A DNA stretch of 64,000 nucleotides, taken from contig CALCDJ010000055.1 of the NCBI GenBank assembly GCA_937900135.1, positions 1 through 64,000 of the forward strand. Direction: 5' to 3'. The translations under genes were made by a program, and so were the position numbers. Below the pieces are notes generated by a model that was given only the letters and a program-made list of their open reading frames with translations, was not told the origin of the DNA and made no database searches. Shown here one piece after another: positions 34,366 to 43,902 of this stretch (position 1 is its first letter; the number at the start of each line of letters is the position of its first letter). The stretch is from an uncultured Blautia sp. (lineage in GTDB: Bacteria; Bacillota; Clostridia; Lachnospirales; Lachnospiraceae).

Positions 34366-34394
34366 ATTATAATACGGATTTTACCAGAGCGCAA
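34366..34394 (-). promoter_or_regulatory. DUF1858 gene promoter
   Basis: On the minus strand TTGCGC (34389-34394), 17 bases, TATAAT (34366-34371). Confidence 0.6.
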
Positions 34395-34503
34395 CTAAAA
34401 AGTCGTGTTCCAAATTTTATACTTGTAATCCATGGAAAGATATATTAGAATGGGGATAGAACCTGAACAGGGTACTAAAGAAGATGATAAGGAGGATACA
34501 ACT

Positions 34504-34674
34504 ATGGCATATGTAATTACAGACGAATGTGTAAGCTGCGGAACATGTGAAGCAGAGTGCCCATCTGAGGCTATTTCTCAGGGAGATGAGCATTATGTAA
34601 TCGATCCGGACGCTTGTGTAGATTGCGGAACATGCGCAGATGCATGTCCTACAGAAGCAATCAAACCAGAATAA
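34504..34674 (+). CDS. 2[4Fe-4S] ferredoxin
   Basis: 56 residues with two CxxCxxCxxxCP motifs: CVSCGTCEAECP and CVDCGTCADACP, the clostridial ferredoxin layout. A small soluble electron carrier for anaerobic redox enzymes. The start is at 34504, preceded by AAGGAGGATACAACT. An in-frame ATG at 34432 would add 24 residues not found in the family. Confidence 0.95.
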   Translation: MAYVITDECVSCGTCEAECPSEAISQGDEHYVIDPDACVDCGTCADACPTEAIKPE

Positions 34675-34687
34675 TTCTTCTGGCATT

Positions 34688-34728
34688 AAGAAGGACTGAG
34701 GGCAATCGCCATCAGTCCTTCTTTTTTA
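34688..34728. terminator. terminator between ferredoxin and merR
   Basis: AAGAAGGACTGA (about 34689-34700) pairs with TCAGTCCTTCTT, followed by T6. It serves ferredoxin and could serve the convergent MerR gene in reverse. Confidence 0.8.
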
Positions 34729-35268
34729 TCCTTTGCGGTGCCGCCTTCCTTTCTTTTCTGCGGATGCAGCTGCGGCTTCCTTTCGGGCAAGCTGCTGCCT
34801 GCGTATGGCAAGATCCAGAGAACGACATCTTTCCTCTTCTTCATTCTCAATCTTCATCTCCTGAGCGATCAGCCTCTCCAGAATCGCCTGAAATTCCAGT
34901 ATTTTTGCATCGTGAAGTTGCTTCTGCGGGTTTTCTTCCACCTCTCCCCTGAGAGGCATCTCTGACTGGTTTTTTTCCACTTCCAAAGACTGCGGTACTT
35001 CTCCCTCCAGAAGCAAAATCTTACTTCCCGGTGTTCCAGGTGCAATCCGCGCAATTCTCGGAATCAGTTCTTTAATGGCGCGGAGTTGAAGTCCCCGGTT
35101 CTTCAGTTCTTTAATATTCCTGAATAGCTGAATATCATATCCTGTGTAGTATCGATGGCCAAGCTCATTGCGCTGAATATATAATTCCAGCTCGTCCTCC
35201 CAGTAACGCAGCACATAGGATTTTACTCCGGTCATCTCTGCCGCCTGACGAACGGTATATCGCACCAT
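34726..35268 (-). CDS. MerR-family transcriptional regulator
   Basis: 180 residues. The N-terminal winged HTH (about 3-70: YTVRQAAEMTGVKSYVLRYW, then GHRYYTGYDIQLFRNI) is MerR-like with RGLQLRAIKELI. A variable linker and a basic coiled-coil tail follow. No effector-binding cysteines are evident. The target is unknown; it has its own promoter and is not linked to an obvious regulon. Confidence 0.82.
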   Translation of the reverse strand: MVRYTVRQAAEMTGVKSYVLRYWEDELELYIQRNELGHRYYTGYDIQLFRNIKELKNRGLQLRAIKELIPRIARIAPGTPGSKILLLEGEVPQSLEVEKNQSEMPLRGEVEENPQKQLHDAKILEFQAILERLIAQEMKIENEEEERCRSLDLAIRRQQLARKEAAAASAEKKGRRHRKG

Positions 35269-35299
35269 ACTACCCCTCCTTATGATACTTCTTACCTCT

Positions 35300-35328
35300 A
35301 TTATAGAAGTCCCGGATCAGGATTGCAA
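35300..35328 (-). promoter_or_regulatory. MerR gene promoter
   Basis: On the minus strand TTGCAA (35323-35328), 17 bases, TATAAT (35300-35305). Confidence 0.6.
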
Positions 35329-35375
35329 TAAAAAGAGATCGACAAATTCTGCGACCTCCTTTTGCGTATTTTCTT

Positions 35376-36704
35376 CTATTTTTTCATATTTACGAACTGC
35401 GTATAACGCGGCAGCCATACCAGTTCCACGGTTCCAATGGGGCCGTTTCTCTGTTTGGCTATGATGATTTCTGCAATATCCTTCTTCTCTGTATCTTTGT
35501 GATAATAATCGTCACGATAGATAAACATAACCACATCCGCATCCTGCTCAATGGCTCCTGACTCTCGAAGGTCAGAAAGCATGGGCCGGTGATCCGGTCT
35601 TTGCTCCACCGCGCGGCTTAACTGAGATAAGGCAATAACCGGAACACTTAATTCTCTGGCCAGCGCCTTCAGGGAACGGGAAATATCAGAAATCTCCTGC
35701 TGACGGGAATCACTTTTACCGCTTCCGCTCATGAGCTGCAGGTAATCGATAATTACAATTCCCAAATTATTCTCCAGCTTATATTTTCTGCACTTGGAAC
35801 GCATTTCAGAAATGGAAATTCCCGGCGTATCATCAATAATCAGATTGGAACGTCCAATGATATCCGCACCTTCTACCAGCTTCGTCCAGTCTTCATCCTT
35901 CAGATTACCAGTACGAAGATTCTGGGAATCCACATGGGATTCCATGGCCAGGAGTCGGTTCACCAGCTGTTCCTTGGACATTTCCAGACTGAAAATAGCC
36001 ACGGTAATATCCTTACGAAATGCCATATACTGAGCAATATTCAATACAAAAGCCGTCTTGCCCATGGATGGACGGGCAGCGATCAGCACAAGATCAGAAG
36101 GATGCATTCCCGAAGTCTTATAGTCCAAATCCACAAACCCTGTGGGAATCCCCGTTACCGTTCCTTTCAGCTTGGAAGCCTTCTCTATAGTATTGATGGC
36201 ATTAAGCACCACCTGCTGGATGGGAACAAAATCCCCGCCCGCCCGCTTCTGAAGAATATGGAAAAGTTTTTTTTCCGCTTCTTCCAGGATCACCTCTGTG
36301 CTGTCCTTTTCCAGATAACAGGCATTGGCAACCTCTTCATTGGTCTTAATCAGGCGACGTAACACCGCCTTTTCACTGACAATATTGGCATAATACTTTA
36401 CATTTGCAGAAGTGGGAACCGCTGCGATCAGTTCCCGCACATACTCCATGCTGCTGATATCCGGCGGCAGTTCTTTTTCCTTCAGGCGATTCTGAAGGGT
36501 GACCAGATCCACCGGCTTTCCCTCATTGCACAATTCCACCATGGCATCAAAAATGATTCCATACTGATTCTGATAAAAATCATCACTGGTAAGAATTTCG
36601 GAAGCAACCAGAATCGCTTCCCGATCCATGATCATAGAACCGATCACTGACTGCTCTGCTTCAATGCTATGAGGCAGAATCCGCTTAATCAGCGCCTCTT
36701 CCAT
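35376..36704 (-). CDS. dnaB: replicative DNA helicase DnaB
   Basis: A 442-residue hexameric replication-fork helicase (DnaC in Bacillus naming). N-terminal helical domain (AEQSVIGSMIMDREA) and RecA-like domain with Walker A ARPSMGKTAF (about 210-219), Walker B IVIIDYLQLM and LSQLSRAVEQRPDHRPMLSD. It follows rplI by 20 bases in the conserved gdpP-rplI-dnaB order. Confidence 0.96.
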   Translation of the reverse strand: MEEALIKRILPHSIEAEQSVIGSMIMDREAILVASEILTSDDFYQNQYGIIFDAMVELCNEGKPVDLVTLQNRLKEKELPPDISSMEYVRELIAAVPTSANVKYYANIVSEKAVLRRLIKTNEEVANACYLEKDSTEVILEEAEKKLFHILQKRAGGDFVPIQQVVLNAINTIEKASKLKGTVTGIPTGFVDLDYKTSGMHPSDLVLIAARPSMGKTAFVLNIAQYMAFRKDITVAIFSLEMSKEQLVNRLLAMESHVDSQNLRTGNLKDEDWTKLVEGADIIGRSNLIIDDTPGISISEMRSKCRKYKLENNLGIVIIDYLQLMSGSGKSDSRQQEISDISRSLKALARELSVPVIALSQLSRAVEQRPDHRPMLSDLRESGAIEQDADVVMFIYRDDYYHKDTEKKDIAEIIIAKQRNGPIGTVELVWLPRYTQFVNMKK

Positions 36705-36724
36705 ATGTTGTTACCTCCCAAAGC

Positions 36725-37171
36725 TCAGGCTTCTTTCACCCATACCTTCAGGCTGCCTATCACCTTCGGATGAAGGCGTACCGGAACCTGTGTCACTCCA
36801 AGATTCCGAATAGGATTTGGAAGCTGAAGTTTCTTCTTATCCAGTTCCAGATTCAGCTGCGCTTTGGCTGCCTCGGAAATTTCCTTGGTGGAAATGGAGC
36901 CAAAAGTTCTTCCTCCTTCTCCCACCTTCAGGGTAAGGATAATTTCCTTGGTTTCAAGATCTTTGGCAAAAGCTCTTGCCGCTTCCAGATTTTCCTGCGC
37001 TACTTTCTCCGCATTGGCTTTCTGGAGTTTTAAGTCGTTGAGATTTTTGGGAGTTGCCTCCACCCCCAGTTTCTTGGGCAGGATCATATTTCTTGCATAA
37101 CCGTCGCTAACGTTGACGATTTCCCCTTTTTTTCCTAATGCTTTTACGTCTTCCAGCAAAATGACTTTCAT
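36725..37171 (-). CDS. rplI: 50S ribosomal protein L9
   Basis: 148 residues. MKVILLEDVKALGKKGEIVN and GYARNMILPKKLGVEAT form the N-terminal rRNA-binding domain; a long helix leads to the C-terminal domain ending LHPKVIGSLKVWVKEA. The start overlaps the gdpP stop (ATGA). Confidence 0.97.
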   Translation of the reverse strand: MKVILLEDVKALGKKGEIVNVSDGYARNMILPKKLGVEATPKNLNDLKLQKANAEKVAQENLEAARAFAKDLETKEIILTLKVGEGGRTFGSISTKEISEAAKAQLNLELDKKKLQLPNPIRNLGVTQVPVRLHPKVIGSLKVWVKEA

Positions 37172-39228
37172 TCTTTAAACTCTCCTTCCTGGTATAATTC
37201 GTCTATGATGTCTTTGAGCATTTTTTCGGTATCTTCAATGGAAGCCTTCACCTGCGCGCCTGCAATATTCAGATGGCCGCCTCCCCCCATTTTTTCCATG
37301 AGTACCTGTACATTGACTTCATCAATGGCGCGGGCACTGATATAAACCTCATGGTTATAACTGGTCAGGACAAAGGATGCCTTTACATTCTTAATATTCA
37401 AAAGCTCATTGGCAGCCTGTGCTCCCACTACAGTGGGGCTCTCTAACCCTTCGCTCAAACATTTGGCAATGGCAAAGTATTTCCTGTAGATTTCTGCGCT
37501 TCGCACCGCCTCGGCGCGGGCTTTGTAGGAATCAATATTATCCCGCAGCATCTTACGCACTCTTGTGGTATCTGCTCCGTTTCTCCGTAAGAAAGCAGCC
37601 GCCTCAAAGGTCCGTACGCCAGCCCTGGTAATAAAGTTATTGGTATCGATCACAATACCTGCATAAATACAGTCTGCCTCCATATTACGCAGACGAAGAT
37701 CGTCTGAGAAATACTGAAGAATTTCCGCTACCATTTCACAGGTAGAAGAAGCATAAGGCTCCACGTAAGACAGCACTGCATTCTCAATCACCTCATTGCC
37801 TCTTCTGTGATGATCCAGTACTACAATGGTCCTGGTCATATAAAGAAGTTCTTCACATTCTGTATAACTTGGTTTATTGGTATCCACTACAATGACCACC
37901 GTATTGTTATCCACCAGATCCTTGGCCTGGCTGCGATCCACAAACATAGAAGGTTCGTAGTCCGGGTTTCCAATAAATCCCGCCATGAGCGGACGGATGG
38001 AAGTAGATGGATCATTTACCACAATGTGTACTGGTTTTCCAAGGGTCTTACCTGCCCGGTAGATTCCAATAGCAGATCCCAGAGCATCCACATCTGTAAT
38101 CTTGTGTCCCATGACCACTACCCGATCCTTGGTACTCATAAATTCCTTCAGCGCCTGAGCCTTCACACGGGCCTTCACACGGGTTGTTTTTTCTACCTGC
38201 TGAGCCTTACCGCCAAAATACGTGATGTTGTCTCCATTCTTAATGACCACCTGGTCGCCTCCACGGCCCAGAGCCATCTCAATGGCAATTCTGGAATATT
38301 CATAGTTCTGAAGATAGGTAGGACCATTCAGACCCACACCTATACTTAAGGTTACTGCCATCTCATTCCCGATGTTGACCGTCTTTACCTCATCCAGAAT
38401 ATGGAAACGCTGGGATTTCAATGTTTCCAGCGAACTCTGACGCATGATCAGGAAATACTTGTCCTTCTCCAGCTTACGCACCAAACCGTCAAAATTAGAA
38501 AAATACTTGGTGATCTTCCGATCAATAAGCGCAATCAGCAGAGAACGCCGCACTTCCTCCACACTCTCCAGCGCTTCTTCATAATTATCCAGATATGCCA
38601 GCGCTACCACCAGCTTGTTATCCTCATTTTTCTGGATATTTTCCTTCAGCTCTGTCTCATCATAAAGATACATGGCGATCAGGCTGATATCCTCTTCCCC
38701 TTTATGCTCCAGCATTTCCGTACGGAGCACCACATCCTTTAAGGATACTCTCTGCATGGAAATCCGGTAAATCCGCTCTCCCAGCTGAGTACTCACTTCA
38801 GCAATATCTTTCTTATGCTCCACCGGAAGGGTATTGGGTGTAATATCCGGGAATATGGTACTTACATTTTTCTTATAGAACTGTTCCTTTCCGGTAAGTT
38901 CTGAAAACATCTTGTTGGACCAGATCACCCTGCCTTCCATGTCCATAATAGCATAAGGCAGCGCCAATTCGTCCAGAATCCTTTTTTCCAATACATCATA
39001 CTGATTGGCAAAAGCAATCAGATCGTTGAGAATGTTGGGTTTATGACGGCGAAACAATGCCACAGAAAGAGCAATATAAATAACAATCCCAACAGACACC
39101 ACAACCCCGGCCTTCACATCTGCCACGTAAACCAGTATATTCATCAGAATCAGAAATACGGATAAGTATAGGGGCCACTGGGTAAAACGGCGAATCTGTC
39201 CTTTTAATTTTAATTTGTCATTCATCAT
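37168..39228 (-). CDS. gdpP: cyclic-di-AMP phosphodiesterase GdpP
   Basis: About 686 residues. Two N-terminal membrane helices, a PAS domain (LDELALPYAIMDMEGRVIWS), a degenerate GGDEF domain (about 170-300), and DHH/DHHA1 phosphoesterase domains with MGHKITDVDALGSAIG, DTNKPSYTE, LDHHRRGNE and GGGGHLNIAG. It hydrolyses c-di-AMP, which sets potassium and osmotic balance. The start is uncertain: GTG 39237, ATG 39228 or ATG 39225, none with a strong ribosome binding site. Confidence 0.93.
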   Translation of the reverse strand: MMNDKLKLKGQIRRFTQWPLYLSVFLILMNILVYVADVKAGVVVSVGIVIYIALSVALFRRHKPNILNDLIAFANQYDVLEKRILDELALPYAIMDMEGRVIWSNKMFSELTGKEQFYKKNVSTIFPDITPNTLPVEHKKDIAEVSTQLGERIYRISMQRVSLKDVVLRTEMLEHKGEEDISLIAMYLYDETELKENIQKNEDNKLVVALAYLDNYEEALESVEEVRRSLLIALIDRKITKYFSNFDGLVRKLEKDKYFLIMRQSSLETLKSQRFHILDEVKTVNIGNEMAVTLSIGVGLNGPTYLQNYEYSRIAIEMALGRGGDQVVIKNGDNITYFGGKAQQVEKTTRVKARVKAQALKEFMSTKDRVVVMGHKITDVDALGSAIGIYRAGKTLGKPVHIVVNDPSTSIRPLMAGFIGNPDYEPSMFVDRSQAKDLVDNNTVVIVVDTNKPSYTECEELLYMTRTIVVLDHHRRGNEVIENAVLSYVEPYASSTCEMVAEILQYFSDDLRLRNMEADCIYAGIVIDTNNFITRAGVRTFEAAAFLRRNGADTTRVRKMLRDNIDSYKARAEAVRSAEIYRKYFAIAKCLSEGLESPTVVGAQAANELLNIKNVKASFVLTSYNHEVYISARAIDEVNVQVLMEKMGGGGHLNIAGAQVKASIEDTEKMLKDIIDELYQEGEFKE

Positions 39229-39349
39229 ACATTCCACTCTATTTTATTATCAACGAGAACCTATATGTTACCTGCAAACAACAAGTATATTATAACAGAT
39301 TGACTCCTGTTTTTCCATATGCATATGAAAATAAAGTAAAAACAGAAAA

Positions 39350-39378
39350 AAAGAGAGCTGCCAGGCAGCCAAAAAAAT
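39350..39378 (-). terminator. terminator after rpsR
   Basis: GGCTGCC-TGGCAGC stem followed on the minus strand by CTCTTTTTTT. It lies about 45 bases beyond the rpsR stop and ends the rpsF-ssb-rpsR unit. Confidence 0.7.
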
Positions 39379-39417
39379 TTTCAGCCAGCGCAGCAGCCCT
39401 ATTTTATTCAGGATGAA

Positions 39418-39681
39418 TTAGTCCTGTACGTATGGCATCAGGGAAAGATGACGTGCTCTCTTAATTGCAACAGTCAGAGCTCTCTGATGTTTTGCACAGT
39501 TTCCGGTAATTCTTCTAGGAAGAATTTTACCTCTTTCAGAAACGTACTTTCTTAATTTTGCTACATCCTTGTAATCGATTTCATTGTTTTCTTTTCCACA
39601 GAATACACAAACTTTTTTTCTTCTGCGGCCGCCTCTTCTCTTCATTGGAGAATCTGGTCTTTCGCCTCTATTGTAAGCCAT
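39418..39681 (-). CDS. rpsR: 30S ribosomal protein S18
   Basis: 87 residues: KVCVFCGKENNEIDYKDVAK and ERGKILPRRITGNCAKHQRA, ending KRARHLSLMPYVQD. It binds with S6 on the 30S platform. Last gene of the rpsF-ssb-rpsR operon. Confidence 0.97.
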   Translation of the reverse strand: MAYNRGERPDSPMKRRGGRRRKKVCVFCGKENNEIDYKDVAKLRKYVSERGKILPRRITGNCAKHQRALTVAIKRARHLSLMPYVQD

Positions 39682-39765
39682 GATGATTTCCTCCTATTTT
39701 ATTTCTTTTTTCCGTTTAAGCAGGTGGTCTTAAAACCACGTTTCGCCTGTGACTTCCAGTCTCTC

Positions 39766-40218
39766 TTAGTTGAATGGAAGTTCTTCGTCAATTCCGTCCG
39801 GAATGTTCATGAAGCCGTCTGCACTTGCTGCGCTCGGACTTGGCATGGACGGTGCCGCATTCTGATGGGGATGAGATGCCGCGTAATTATCACTGGATGC
39901 TTTGCTCTCTGCAAATTCCTGATCCTCCACTACAACTTCTGTGGTATAGACCTTCTGTCCATCCCGGTTGGTGTAGCTTCCTGTCTGGATGCGTCCTGTT
40001 ACTGCAATCTTCAGACCCTGGCGAAAATACTTCTCAGCAAATTCTGCCCCGCGTCCAAATACCACACAACTGATAAAATCAGCACTTGCTTCTCCGTCAC
40101 GACGGAATCTTCTGTCCACCGCCAGAGTATATCTGGCGATTGCCAATGCATTTTCTCCTGCGGAATAACGTACCTCAGGATCTCTTGTTAAGCGTCCCAT
40201 TAAAATTACTTTGTTCAT
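39766..40218 (-). CDS. ssb: single-stranded DNA-binding protein
   Basis: 150 residues. The OB fold begins MNKVILMGRLTRDPEVRYSA and has DFISCVVFGRGAEFAEKYFR. A disordered linker leads to the acidic tail ending in IDEELPF-N, close to the usual DDDLPF protein-interaction tip. The position between rpsF and rpsR is the standard Firmicute order. Confidence 0.96.
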   Translation of the reverse strand: MNKVILMGRLTRDPEVRYSAGENALAIARYTLAVDRRFRRDGEASADFISCVVFGRGAEFAEKYFRQGLKIAVTGRIQTGSYTNRDGQKVYTTEVVVEDQEFAESKASSDNYAASHPHQNAAPSMPSPSAASADGFMNIPDGIDEELPFN

Positions 40219-40324
40219 TTTTCTACCTCACTGTTCTGCTTGGGTGAACGGGTTCTTAATGGTGCTTTCTAAAATCCATCTCAAAATGCTCTGGGCATTT
40301 CCCATGGTAAGCCATGTAAAAAGA

Positions 40325-40612
40325 TTAAGCGTCTTTACGAATCACTAAGTATCTTAATACATTGTCCATGATACGTACATGTCTTTCCACTTCTGCCGGA
40401 CACGCTGAATCTGCTTCAAACTGGATAAAATAGTAGAAGCCTTCATGCATTTTCTGAATTTCGTAAGCTAATTTCTTCTTACCCCATTCTTCTACTTCTG
40501 TGATGTTACCATTGTAACGGGTGATGTATCCTTTTGCTTTTTCTACAACTGCTTCACGTACATCATCTTCAACCTTGGCACTCACAACCAATGCTAATTC
40601 GTACTTGTTCAT
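40325..40612 (-). CDS. rpsF: 30S ribosomal protein S6
   Basis: 95 residues: MNKYELALVVSAKVEDDVRE, WGKKKLAYEIQKMHEGFYYF and VERHVRIMDNVLRYLVIRKD are the S6 core. First gene of the operon. S6:S18 autoregulatory leaders are known for this operon, but I could not identify one in the 110 bases upstream. Confidence 0.97.
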   Translation of the reverse strand: MNKYELALVVSAKVEDDVREAVVEKAKGYITRYNGNITEVEEWGKKKLAYEIQKMHEGFYYFIQFEADSACPAEVERHVRIMDNVLRYLVIRKDA

Positions 40613-40725
40613 GATTTTACCTCCTTATGGTCTGTATGGCCCTTTGCCTGTACAAAGAGCAAGGATATGAAAAATATATCACAATTGGAGATTCTACCAT
40701 ATCTTTCTTCATATGTAAAGTGGTA

Positions 40726-40914
40726 TTATTCCTTTTTTTGCAGTTTTTTTGTATTTTTCTCCACCATCTTGCGGGGCACCATAATCTGATGCCCGCAGCC
40801 GAGGCATTTCAGGCGAAAATCTGCGCCTACACGCAAAATCTCCCACTGGCTGCTTCCGCAGGGATGTCCTTTTTTCAGGGTTACAATATCTCCCACCTCA
40901 TAGGAAAAACCCAT
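40726..40914 (-). CDS. DUF951 family protein
   Basis: 62 residues: YEVGDIVTLKKGHPCGSSQW, EILRVGADFRLKCLGCGHQI, and MVPRKMVEK. The CxxC pair suggests a small zinc ribbon. DUF951 proteins are commonly encoded near rpsF/ssb/rpsR and engD in Firmicutes; their function is unknown. Preceded by AAAGGAGAATG and starting 3 bases after the sirtuin stop. Confidence 0.9.
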   Translation of the reverse strand: MGFSYEVGDIVTLKKGHPCGSSQWEILRVGADFRLKCLGCGHQIMVPRKMVEKNTKKLQKKE

Positions 40915-40917
40915 GTT

Positions 40918-41649
40918 TCATTCTCCTTTCACAACGATTTTTGAAAAGACCTGGCCAATGGGCTTCTGGATCAGAAGATCTGCATAACCATCTCTTGGCG
41001 TGGATGCTTTATTGATCACCACCAGCTTCTCTCCCTGAAAATAATCAATGAGACTGGCTGCAGGATACACTGCCAGAGAAGTTCCCCCGATGATCAGTAC
41101 CTGAGCATTGGAAATGGCCGATACGGAATCCCGAAGAATCTCATTGTCAAGCCCTTCCTCGTAAAGAACCACATCCGGCTTGATGATCCCGCCACATTCA
41201 CAACGGGGAACTCCCCTGCTCTCTTTCATATGGGAAAACCCATAAAATCTGCCGCATTTCATACAGTAATTGCGATGTACGCTTCCATGAAGCTCCAGTA
41301 CCTTCCGGCTTCCGGCCATCTGATGCAGATTGTCGATATTCTGCGTGATCACTGCCTTTAATTTGCCCATGCGTTCCAATTCCGCCAGCTTTATATGTGC
41401 CGCATTGGGTTTTGCCGTGTCGCAGAGCATCTTATCCCGGTAAAATTTATAAAATTCTTCCGGCTGATGCATAAAGAACGTATGGCTCAAAATGGTTTCC
41501 GGCGGAAAATCATATTTCTGGTGATACAGCCCGTCCTGGGAACGAAAATCCGGAATCCCACTCTCCGTGGACACCCCTGCCCCGCCAAAAAACACAATAT
41601 TTTCATACTGATCTATGATTTCCTGTAACTGCTGAATTGTTTTTTCCAT
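40918..41649 (-). CDS. NAD-dependent protein deacylase (sirtuin)
   Basis: 243 residues. NAD-binding GGAGVSTESGIPDFRS, catalytic TQNIDNLHQMAG with His in LELHGSVHRNYC, zinc ligands CMKCGRFY and CECGG, and IIGTSL-type IIGGTSLAVYPA. It removes acyl groups from protein lysines, coupling NAD status to protein activity. GGGAGGAAACGCC precedes the ATG. Confidence 0.93.
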   Translation of the reverse strand: MEKTIQQLQEIIDQYENIVFFGGAGVSTESGIPDFRSQDGLYHQKYDFPPETILSHTFFMHQPEEFYKFYRDKMLCDTAKPNAAHIKLAELERMGKLKAVITQNIDNLHQMAGSRKVLELHGSVHRNYCMKCGRFYGFSHMKESRGVPRCECGGIIKPDVVLYEEGLDNEILRDSVSAISNAQVLIIGGTSLAVYPAASLIDYFQGEKLVVINKASTPRDGYADLLIQKPIGQVFSKIVVKGE

Positions 41650-41676
41650 GGCGTTTCCTCCCCTTTCTCTTCATGA

Positions 41677-42486
41677 TCATGCCCGATCCAGGGTATTCAC
41701 CAGTTTTCCCTGTACCACAAACCTGGTCGATTCATTTCCAGTACAGGTAGACAGGGTGATGATCCGATCCTTGATGGTCAATTCCCCTGGTTCTGTGGCT
41801 ATCTCTGAATAACTGACGATCTTCTTTAAGTATTCTTCAAATTCTTTTCCAGGCCCCTTAAACAACGTATAGGTATCGCTGTTTACCGGTGTGGTATATG
41901 CAGAAATGATCTCATAACGGTAATTCTTCTCCGGGGTAAGTATCCAGAAATAACGGCTTTTTTCGTATGCCTTGGTATCCTTGGTGAAATCCTTCAGATT
42001 CCCAAACATGGAACCGTTTTTCATATTATGCCCATATACAAGGGTATTACAGTCTGTAAAATCTCCCTTATTCTCATAGTCCACAAAGATCGTTCCAGCA
42101 AAATTATAATTTCCCTCATAAGTCGTATGGAGATATTCATCGTTATTCGCCCCCTGCACCACCGGATAACTGACGCCATCCAGGGCTTCGATATAGATCC
42201 AGCCCACCACATCCTCATTTACTTCTTTTAAGGCAGCAAAATCCACCTCCAAAGGAGGAATCAGTGGTTTCTCTTCTTCTTCCGCTTCCTCTGAAGCATC
42301 CGGCTCCCGGTTCGTCACTGCCATCTGCTGGATCTCATTGTATTCATCGGTACCCTTCTTGTATTCTGTATAAATATGATAGAGATTGTATGCAGCATAA
42401 CAAAAAACCCCAATCGATACAATGAGGATCAGAGTCAGTAGAAGATCTCCGATTCTGCTTTTCTTTTTATTTCTGTTTTTAGCCAT
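41677..42486 (-). CDS. class B sortase
   Basis: About 269 residues. One N-terminal membrane helix (about 14-36) and a sortase domain with YGHNMKNGSMFGNL (catalytic His) and LSTCTGNESTRFVVQGKL (catalytic Cys and Arg). Class B sortases attach particular proteins, often heme-uptake or pilus components, to the cell wall. No substrate with a sorting signal is seen nearby. Start at 42486 (AAAAGGAGTGTGATT upstream); the longer frame to 42519 lacks a site. Confidence 0.9.
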   Translation of the reverse strand: MAKNRNKKKSRIGDLLLTLILIVSIGVFCYAAYNLYHIYTEYKKGTDEYNEIQQMAVTNREPDASEEAEEEEKPLIPPLEVDFAALKEVNEDVVGWIYIEALDGVSYPVVQGANNDEYLHTTYEGNYNFAGTIFVDYENKGDFTDCNTLVYGHNMKNGSMFGNLKDFTKDTKAYEKSRYFWILTPEKNYRYEIISAYTTPVNSDTYTLFKGPGKEFEEYLKKIVSYSEIATEPGELTIKDRIITLSTCTGNESTRFVVQGKLVNTLDRA

Positions 42487-42629
42487 AATCACACTCCTTT
42501 TCTCTATTATAATAATCACGCTTCAATCTGGCAAGAAGTAAATTCCCTGTTACGATCTCCTGCATTTGCAGCTGCAGCTCCCCTCATTCTTCTGACCCAA
42601 TAGCGGTAGCCAACCTTCCCTCTCCATGT

Positions 42630-42635
42630 TATAAT
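42630..42635 (+). promoter_or_regulatory. extended -10 promoter of the phosphofructokinase gene
   Basis: TGTTATAAT matches an extended -10 (TGnTATAAT, hexamer 42630-42635), with no clear -35. Transcription would start about 25 bases before the ATG. Confidence 0.5.
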
Positions 42636-42666
42636 GGATTCAGCAAACTCATCAGGAGGTATTTTT

Positions 42667-43896
42667 ATGACAAAGAAAAATCTGATTGTGGGACAGTCCG
42701 GAGGACCTACCGCAGTGATCAACAGTACCCTTTATGGCGTGGTATCCGAAGGTCTCTCCCATCCGGACACCATCCAGCATGTATATGGAATGGTCAATGG
42801 CATCGAAGGATTTTTGAACGGAACGATCCTTGATTTTCAAAAAGAACTTCCGGGAGACACCCTGAAAGCCCTTACCCATACACCGGGAGCATATCTTGGC
42901 TCCTGCCGCTATAAACTGCCGGAATCCCTGGAAGATCCCGTTTATCCTCTTCTGTTCCAGAAATTCGAAGAATTAAACATTGGCTGGTTTTTCTATATTG
43001 GAGGAAACGATTCCATGGATACCGTCAGTAAACTTTCCCGTTACGCGGCTATGACAGGAAGCGATATCCGGGTGATCGGAGAACCGAAGACCATCGACAA
43101 CGATCTTGTCCACACAGATCACACGCCAGGCTTTGGAAGCGCTGCCAGATATGTAGCGTCTACCGTCCGTGAGATTATTCTGGACGCCAATGTTTATGAA
43201 AAAAAATCTGTCACCATCGTGGAGATCATGGGACGTCATGCCGGATGGCTCACCGGAGCCGCTGCCCTTGCCCGTAAATATGAAGGAGATAATCCATTGC
43301 TGATCTATCTTCCTGAAGTTGCTTTTGACCAGGAAGCCTTTTTGAAAAAAGTGGAAGAAGCCTTTACCCACAACTGTAACGTGATCGTATGCGTTTCCGA
43401 AGGCATCCATGATGACAAAGGCACTTTTATCTGCGAATATGACAGTTCTGTGGGAACCGATTCCTTTGGGCACAAGATGCTTGCCGGCTGCGGCAAATAT
43501 CTGGAAAATCTGGTGCGAAACCGTCTTGGCGTCAAAGCCCGCTCTGTGGAATTAAACGTCAGCCAGCGTTGTTCCGCTTCCATGATCTCAGCCACAGATC
43601 AACAGGAAGCCATTGCTGCAGGGGTCTTCGGCGTTCAGGCTGCGCTTCATGGCGAAACTGGAAAAATGATTTCCTTTATCCGGGAAGAAGACGAACATGG
43701 TTACCGCATCCGCTGCGGACTGGAGGATGTGAATCAGATCTGCAATGCAGAAAAACCAGTTCCCAGAGAATGGATCACTGAAGATGGTTCTGATGTAACA
43801 GAAGCATTTATCCGCTATGCCTCTCCGCTAATTCGGGGAAGCATTACCGTTCCCATGGGAGAAGACGGACTTCCTGCCTTTGTATATCGAAAATAA
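42667..43896 (+). CDS. 6-phosphofructokinase, probably PPi-dependent
   Basis: 409 residues. GQSGGPTAVINSTLYGVVSE at the start, then FYIGGNDSMDT and EPKTIDNDLVHTDHTPGFGS. At the position that separates cofactors, the glycine of ATP enzymes (GGDGS) is Asp here (GGNDS), and the Lys in PKTIDND also marks PPi-dependent enzymes. It would phosphorylate fructose 6-phosphate reversibly with pyrophosphate. The start at 42667 has CAGGAGGTATTTTT upstream. Single gene, terminator at 43903. Confidence 0.88.
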   Translation: MTKKNLIVGQSGGPTAVINSTLYGVVSEGLSHPDTIQHVYGMVNGIEGFLNGTILDFQKELPGDTLKALTHTPGAYLGSCRYKLPESLEDPVYPLLFQKFEELNIGWFFYIGGNDSMDTVSKLSRYAAMTGSDIRVIGEPKTIDNDLVHTDHTPGFGSAARYVASTVREIILDANVYEKKSVTIVEIMGRHAGWLTGAAALARKYEGDNPLLIYLPEVAFDQEAFLKKVEEAFTHNCNVIVCVSEGIHDDKGTFICEYDSSVGTDSFGHKMLAGCGKYLENLVRNRLGVKARSVELNVSQRCSASMISATDQQEAIAAGVFGVQAALHGETGKMISFIREEDEHGYRIRCGLEDVNQICNAEKPVPREWITEDGSDVTEAFIRYASPLIRGSITVPMGEDGLPAFVYRK

Positions 43897-43902
43897 ATCC
43901 CA

